Assembly (NCBI GenBank): GCA_947561585.1
Contig: CANNZV010000936.1
Location: 124,001-188,000, forward strand
Direction: 5' to 3'
Source of the DNA: Caprella mutica
Taxonomy: Eukaryota > Arthropoda > Malacostraca > Amphipoda > Caprellidae
Length of the DNA stretch: 64,000 nucleotides
The position numbers and the translations under genes are program-made. Of this stretch, positions 58,632 to 64,000 are shown one piece after another. The stretch's first letter is position 1; every line of letters starts with the position of its first letter. The notes beneath the pieces are model-generated. The model made no database searches. It saw nothing but the letters and a program-made list of their open reading frames with translations, and was not told the origin of the DNA.

Positions 58632-61243
58632 ATTAAGTAACTGTCTTTACGACTACAGACAAATCCGAGAAACTGCCCGAGTAATATCACTAGCTGTTCT
58701 ATTTTTTATCTTCATCTGAGGAGTTGTCCAGCTCTATACCTCCGGTTTGATTGTTGTTTCTTTTATTACATTGTTGTAAATTATGTTATAGATAGATATA
58801 AAACTGACCGATAAATAGTCTAAGGTTATTCAAAGGATATGTTATTAATTATTTGATTCTATTCGTGCAAACACAGGAACATTTATTTGAAAAAAATGGA
58901 GATTTACTCAAAATAAGAAAAGTTAATTTCACCAGATGACTAATACTGATATCAATAAAGTTTCGGTTTATTAGCTACAGATTAATAATTTCTAATCGGT
59001 ATATAAATAAGAGTTATTCTTGACTATAAATAAACCAAATAAGTATTTACTTCAAATTAAATCGAACAAGGATTAACATATATTGGTTGTTTTATTTGTT
59101 TGCTGTTTACTGTTTTTAAGTTAATTTGAATCTATTCGAATATTTTAGAGAGTGAAGCCAATTTATCCCCTGTTTCGGTTAGTAAACAGTTCAGACACAG
59201 AGTAGCTTTATTGCGTTCATCATCTCACCACACAATTTCTCATCTTTCTTTAAATTTCTTTGTATTTTTCGTGATCTTCTCTCCAAATATTTCAGTTCTT
59301 AAGTGAAATTGTTTCTTTTTCCGAATAATTTAGTAACTTTTTGTTATTTCTACACTAATGATTTCATGCTCGTGGAGCCTGTAAGAGAACACAGTCATTG
59401 CATGATTCTGAATATCTTTTTTAATCTTTGGCATCTTTGAAATCCTTAAGTCTTCGATTCTATTTTGCCAGTGAATTTTAAATACTTTTAAATTTAATAG
59501 AAATCAATAGAATGTATAGTATAACAAGCCTAATTATGCTCCAATGGCTCAAATTATTAGAATTGTAAATAAATTACGGTTTAGAAATCACCGAAACCAG
59601 CTAAACTGTAAACCGGTTCACCTAATGCAGAAGTGAATATTTCCATTTGGTGCAATATTATTTAGAATATTCATAAAAAATCAATAAATAATATATTTTT
59701 CACATAATTTTGACATCATACCAGAAATATATTCACATTTAACTCTGCTACTGTTAATTTATCTATAAAATTCACAATTGATTTTATATGACGTCATACA
59801 TTCCTATTTAACTACCTAATGAAATTCAAATAAATAGTTTAGTTTGTTGTTTAATTTTCATTATTTAATAATCCAGAAGATGACAACCAACCTCTTATGT
59901 TAAAGAATAATTAAAAGTTTATCCCCATGCCTCGTGTACAAATTACCTACACAACTCAACTAATGACGACATGTGACATCAAATGATTATTTTCCAACCT
60001 AACAATCGATAAATTGAAGCTTTTTACTTTTCTGTTCGATTGATGCTCCGTAACATCGAGAAATTGTGATATTTATTATCCGTTTATACTTTTTTCACTT
60101 AATACTGAATTGAAGCAATGAAAGAATTTATTCGTGAAAATAATAATACTAATACTCTAATTGCAGTGGTTCTTGACCTTTTTGGAGGTATCGAACCCCA
60201 CAAGTTCAATATATGGATTCATTGAACCATTAAGTAGTTGCGAAAATAAAATGTGTTTTTCCCCGTCACAATAAAAGCATATGTACAAAACTTTAGCATA
60301 AACTGTATTAGTGCACAAACTGTACCATGCATCATTTGCACACTGAATCAATATGCTCAATGATCAAAAGGAACTAAACATGAATTTTGCACATAAACAA
60401 AGTATTTAATGAGCCAAACCACCGAACCCCTCGAACTGTCTCACCGAACCCCTAGGGTGCGATCGAACCCAGGTTAAGAACCAATGCTCTAATTGTTGAA
60501 TTATCGTGAAAAATACACTAAAAATACATACTTTAATTATATTCACTTTAAAGCTCAATGGCTTATAGGGCAACCTAACTATTGAAGGAATGTATATAAT
60601 TTATACCTCGAAATGAATACATTCAATTAATGAAGCTCATTACAGGAAGATATAAACGAGGCATGCATAACTGACTGCAGAAATTAAATCCTTTTTTAAG
60701 TACTTCAATTCCTCATCACTGAATGACTTGCTTATTTTTCTCAAACTATAGTTATTGTCTTATTGAACCGATTAAATTTGAGAGATTTAAATCATGAGTG
60801 ATTTTTATTAAATTCAATGATTCCAATTTGACTTTTAGTTATATTTACTCTCATATACTACATCTAATAGTTCTTACTTCACATCATTCGCTACATCATC
60901 GGAAGAAAATGAAAAATTTTGATCAGTAACTTTCCGTGATGCTGTCTGATTCTCTAATAAATGTTTTCACACTATCAAATATTGATCTGATTTCTGATAA
61001 ATATCTATAATATATCGTAATAGGTACACTTGTAATAATAACATTTATTATCTAACTCCATTAGCTCAATTTATTCATCCACTAACTCTAGCGATTACAA
61101 TAGGAAGTTACGATCAATATTTACGACTAAATGAGTCTAATTTCACCATCACAATTAGTCTTTGAGATAGACAATGTGAAATATACTGAACATTATTTGG
61201 ATTTATATATTTGAGAGAGTCTGACAGTTTTTCTTAATTGCAG
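58632..61243 (+). other. Last intron, 3' part
   Basis: Colinear with 46901-48750 in C3, apart from the hAT-like insertion at 60164. Similarity fades after about 60780, which marks the right edge of the duplicated block. The acceptor TTCTTAATTGCAG ends at 61243. Confidence 0.7.
60164..60486. mobile_element. hAT-like MITE, 323 bases, only in C4
   Basis: Its ends, CAGTGGTTCTTGACC and the complement of GGTTAAGAACCAATG, match the classic hAT terminal repeat. CTCTAATTG lies on both sides (60155-60163 and 60487-60495), an 8-base duplication with one ambiguous base. The empty site is seen as CTCTTATTG at 30062-30070 and 48424-48432. The repeated CGAACCCC words are typical of this family. Confidence 0.92.
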
Positions 61244-61382
61244 GAAAGACTACGAAGTTGAGATCGCTACAGATGACGATGATTGGATCACTACTGACGA
61301 CGAAGATGGGATCACTACAGACGACGGAGATGGGATCACTACAGACGACGACGATTGGATCACCACAGACGAAGATGCTTAG
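61244..61382 (+). CDS. Terminal exon: acidic Thr/Asp-repeat tail and stop
   Basis: Joins C4 exon 6 in phase 2. It reads RKDYEVEIATDDDDWITTDD and repeats an ITTDD-x-DG/W unit of 8 residues (24 bases) four times, ending at TAG (61380-61382). The next units downstream have CAG at the eighth codon, so this stop looks like a CAG to TAG change within the repeat. Only the four units before the stop are certain to be translated. Confidence 0.82.
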
Positions 61383-62111
61383 AGCACTACTGACATCAAA
61401 GATCAGAGCACTACAGAGGACAAAGATCAGAGCACTACTGACGACAAAATTCAGAGCACTACAGACGACGAAGTTCATAGTACTACAGAGGACAAAGATC
61501 AGAGCACTACTGACGACAAAATTCAGAGCACTACAGACGACGAAGTTCATAGAACTACAGAGGACAAAGATCAGAGCACTACTGACGACAAAATTCAGAG
61601 CACTACAGACGACGAAGTTCATAGAACTACAGAGGACAAAGATCAGAGCACTACTGACGACAAAATTCAGAGCACTACAGACGACGAAGTTCATAGTACT
61701 ACAGAGGACAAAGATCAGAGCACTACTGACGACAAAATTCAGAGCACTACAGACGACGAAGTTCATAGTACTACAGAGGACAAAGATCAGAGCACTACTG
61801 ACGACAAAATTCAGAGCACTACAGACGACGAAGTTCATAGAACTACAGAGGACAAAGATCAGAGCACTACTGACGACAAAATTCAGAGCACTACAGACGA
61901 CGAAGTTCATAGTACTACAGAGGACAAAGATCAGAGCACTACTGACGACAAAATTCAGAGCACTACAGACGACGAAGTTCATAGTACTACAGAGGACAAA
62001 GATCAGAGCACTACAGAGGACAAAATTCAGAGCACTACAGACGACGAAGTTCATAGAACTACAGATGACGAAGATCAGAGCAGTAAAGACAGTGAACTTC
62101 TGAACACTTAA
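61383..62111 (+). repeat. In-frame continuation of the 24-base repeat after the stop
   Basis: The frame stays open for 242 codons from 61383 to TAA at 62109-62111. It encodes STTDDKIQ, STTDDEVH and STTEDKDQ in a 72-base (24-residue) higher-order unit repeated about eight times. This is either 3' untranslated sequence derived from a longer ancestral tail, or a readthrough extension. Other frames and the opposite strand are also open, but only because the unit length is a multiple of three. Confidence 0.9.
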
Positions 62112-62478
62112 AACGAAGAAGCTAGGAGCACCGAAAGAACGTGAAAGAGAAACAAATTCCGGAATTATTTAAGACGCAAGATCTTCCATAGGAAGAAGAG
62201 TGACACAAATGACAACAATTGGAACTAGTAATGATTTCTGTTAACTTCAGAGTTTTTGTTACTATGAACACTATCATTATATATTGAGTCACTTTGAAGA
62301 TGGATAGGATGATAGTGTTTGGCTTTGATTTCATTAATTGCAATGATTCACTATCTAGATTTCGAACATAGAAGGTAAACATATTGAAGTATTTATAATT
62401 ATTGTTCTATATCTATTAGTTAATTATGATTATTAGTTTATTCACAATGTTCATTGATTTGATATCTACTAATATAGT

Positions 62479-62529
62479 AATAAAGAGAACATATATATTT
62501 ATAGGTTTATTTTATATCTATTAAATAAA
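62479..62529 (+). terminator. Candidate polyadenylation signals
   Basis: AATAAA occurs at 62479-62484 and 62524-62529, about 1.1 kb after the stop and about 0.4 kb after the end of the repeat. In AT-rich DNA such matches also arise by chance. Confidence 0.4.
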
Positions 62530-63610
62530 TATAATTATTAGTTTATTTTCATTATTACTTGATTTGATTTCTACTAATATAGATAATATATATATATATA
62601 TGTTGATAGGTTTACGCAGGAAGTTAAATATGATTTTTACTGTGGGTTTATTTACCAATAATGATTCCTACTTTAATCACATTCATGATGAATTTAGAAA
62701 ATAATATAAAATATAGTTAAAGTATAATATTAGGTAAAAGACTGTGCATAGTGCCATATGCAGTTGGTAAATGAGGTCTGGAAATGAAATTTAATGTTAA
62801 CATTAATTTCATATTATATGCTTTCTTATATAATCAAGGGGTGACAATTATAAATGTCTTGTTACTTTCATTCGCTTTAGTTACCGTTTGGTAACTAATC
62901 TGAGTCGTGATTTGGTAACTAAAGCGGGGGATGCCTGTAACATTAATTTTATATTATATGCTCTCTTACATTATTTAATTTCTACTGTTGTATTGATTTA
63001 TTTCTTGATTCTATTTTGCCATGCAATTATTAAAATATTATATTTGCTCTCTTTTTATTTTATTTGCCCTAATTTTTTATTAATAATATTTCTATTATAG
63101 TTGAATCGATATTTTCAATTTAGTTCCGGTTCTATCGTAATACGAAGGTAAATCACACTCTATTTCAAGATTGTTGTACGTAGGAACTCTTGACAACTCA
63201 AGCTAACAGGAACACATAATCACGCTACACCTGAGAACATTTAGTGAAGGAATGTTTATTCTAGTGAATCACCTGCAGTAAGGACTACTGAAAAGTACAT
63301 ATTGCAATTAAATTTACCTTATTCATAGGGATGCATTATTGTAAATAAAGAAACCTAAAGAAACAGAACAAAGAGTTATGAATATGTATTATCAGGGAAA
63401 GAATAAACGAAGTTCACTTTAAATTTTAGATGCAAAATCCGTGGAGTTTTCAGTCAAAATTTTGAGATTTGACAAAGTTGCATAGGATAAAGTCCGCCTT
63501 CTTGTAGTGTTGAGAAAAGATACCAACTAATTACTATTAAAATACCAATTAGTGAATTATCTTTGAATATAGAAAGTTGGTAGCATTAAATCTTACTGTT
63601 TTACAATAAT

Positions 63611-63810
63611 TTGACTCATCCTAGTATTTTACTCAAAAACAAGAGTCGTATTGACTCCTAATTCAGAGTCAGATTGACTCATGCTAATTTTTTCACTCAC
63701 GAACAAGAGTCATATTGACTCTTAAATCAGAGTCAAATTGACTCATTCTAATTATTTTAGTCACGAACAAGAGTCACATTGACTCCAAATTCAGAGTCGG
63801 GTTGAGTCGA
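63611..63810 (+). repeat. 63-base tandem repeat, about 3 copies
   Basis: Each unit carries TTGACTCAT, a stretch ending CAAGAGTC, then ATTGACTC and TCAGAGTC. GAGTC and GACTC words alternate, giving short palindromic spacing. Copies are imperfect. Confidence 0.8.
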
Positions 63811-64000
63811 ATAGAGAATTCATTAATTATAAAATCACACAAAATATGAGGTGGAATGAAAGAAACCTGGGACTAAAAAATTTGGGAGTACAGAACAAAT
63901 GTGTTGACATGAACATAAGAGAGTCACTTTAAGGTTTTCACACCGATGGTAAAACAACATGGGAAATATATTTAATACTCTGTAAATCATTTCAAACAAA

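Larger units (their letters stand above)
967..61382 (+). other. Gene model: HEPN-NACHT NLR-like gene, 22 exons with four repeated 5-exon cassettes
   Basis: The extent of one spliced gene. Exon 1 (HEPN-NACHT) is followed by cassettes C1 to C4 of five exons each and a terminal acidic exon. All proposed introns have GT and AG ends, and the reading frame carries through every junction. Exon lengths from the ATG at 1008 are 1850, then 933 for C1, 861 each for C2-C4, then 139; the sum is 5505 bases, or 1834 residues plus stop. Phase pattern within a cassette is 2-2, 2-1, 1-2, 2-2, 2-2. No other start-bearing NACHT exon lies between cassettes, so one gene is more likely than four. Caveats are a stop codon in C3 exon 4 and a possible 5' exon beyond the window. 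An intracellular immune receptor role is inferred from NLR proteins. Confidence 0.8.
62112..64000 (+). other. 3' flank
   Basis: No further gene was seen. An inverted repeat CGCTTTAGTTACC ... GGTAACTAAAGCG at 62873-62927 forms a hairpin related to the 51969 insertion. At 63611-63810 about three copies of a 63-64 base unit contain GAGTCA and TGACTC words. Confidence 0.6.

Noticed and set aside
61203..62103. Open frames of about 280 residues on both strands over the Thr/Asp repeat
   Set aside because: The 24-base unit keeps all frames open. Only the frame set by the splice junction at 61244 continues the gene.
1..64000. tRNA, rRNA or other structured RNA genes
   Set aside because: No tRNA-like cloverleaf or conserved rRNA segment was recognised by eye. 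A covariance-model scan would be needed to exclude them.

Overview
The window looks like nuclear DNA of an invertebrate animal, most likely an insect; I cannot name the species. It is strongly AT-rich. One plus-strand gene is split by GT-AG introns that are packed with transposons and tandem repeats. The mobile elements (a DIRS retrotransposon, a Penelope-like remnant, hAT-type non-autonomous elements, foldback elements) fit arthropods. There is no prokaryotic or phage organisation.

One large gene spans almost everything, from about 967 to 61382. Exon 1 (967-2857) encodes a HEPN domain with an R-x4-H motif, then a NACHT NTPase with Walker A and Walker B. It is followed by four tandem five-exon cassettes: C1 at 3834-13184, C2 at 20896-26148, C3 at 38991-45492 and C4 at 49681-57225. 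Each cassette encodes short segments resembling the leucine-rich repeats of NLR proteins, and ends in an 84-base exon with a C-x2-C-x3-H-x6-C motif. A last exon (61244-61382) adds an acidic Thr/Asp tail. Every cassette enters and leaves in phase 2, so cassettes can be multiplied or skipped without loss of frame. With all exons joined from the ATG at 1008, the model is 5505 bases (1834 residues plus stop). C2-C4 are near-identical, introns included, so they are recent duplicates; C1 is an older, diverged relative. C3 has an in-frame stop in its fourth exon. The tail's stop codon sits in an in-frame repeat that stays open for another 242 codons.

The introns hold nested mobile elements whose ends can be read directly: hAT-like elements with 8-base target duplications (10193-10890, 14628-15836, 60164-60486), foldback elements with 9-base duplications (9890-12688, 11293-12138, 27932-28911), and a complete DIRS element (30174-37844) with gag-like and RT-RNase H-tyrosine recombinase reading frames, inverted termini and an internal complementary region. 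Paralogous introns serve as empty sites for several insertions. Tandem arrays of 10, 13, 17, 20, 32 and 80 bases fill much of the rest.

By analogy with NLR receptors, the gene would encode an intracellular sensor: repeats for recognition, NACHT for nucleotide-driven oligomerisation, HEPN as signalling or RNase effector. That role is inferred, not shown.
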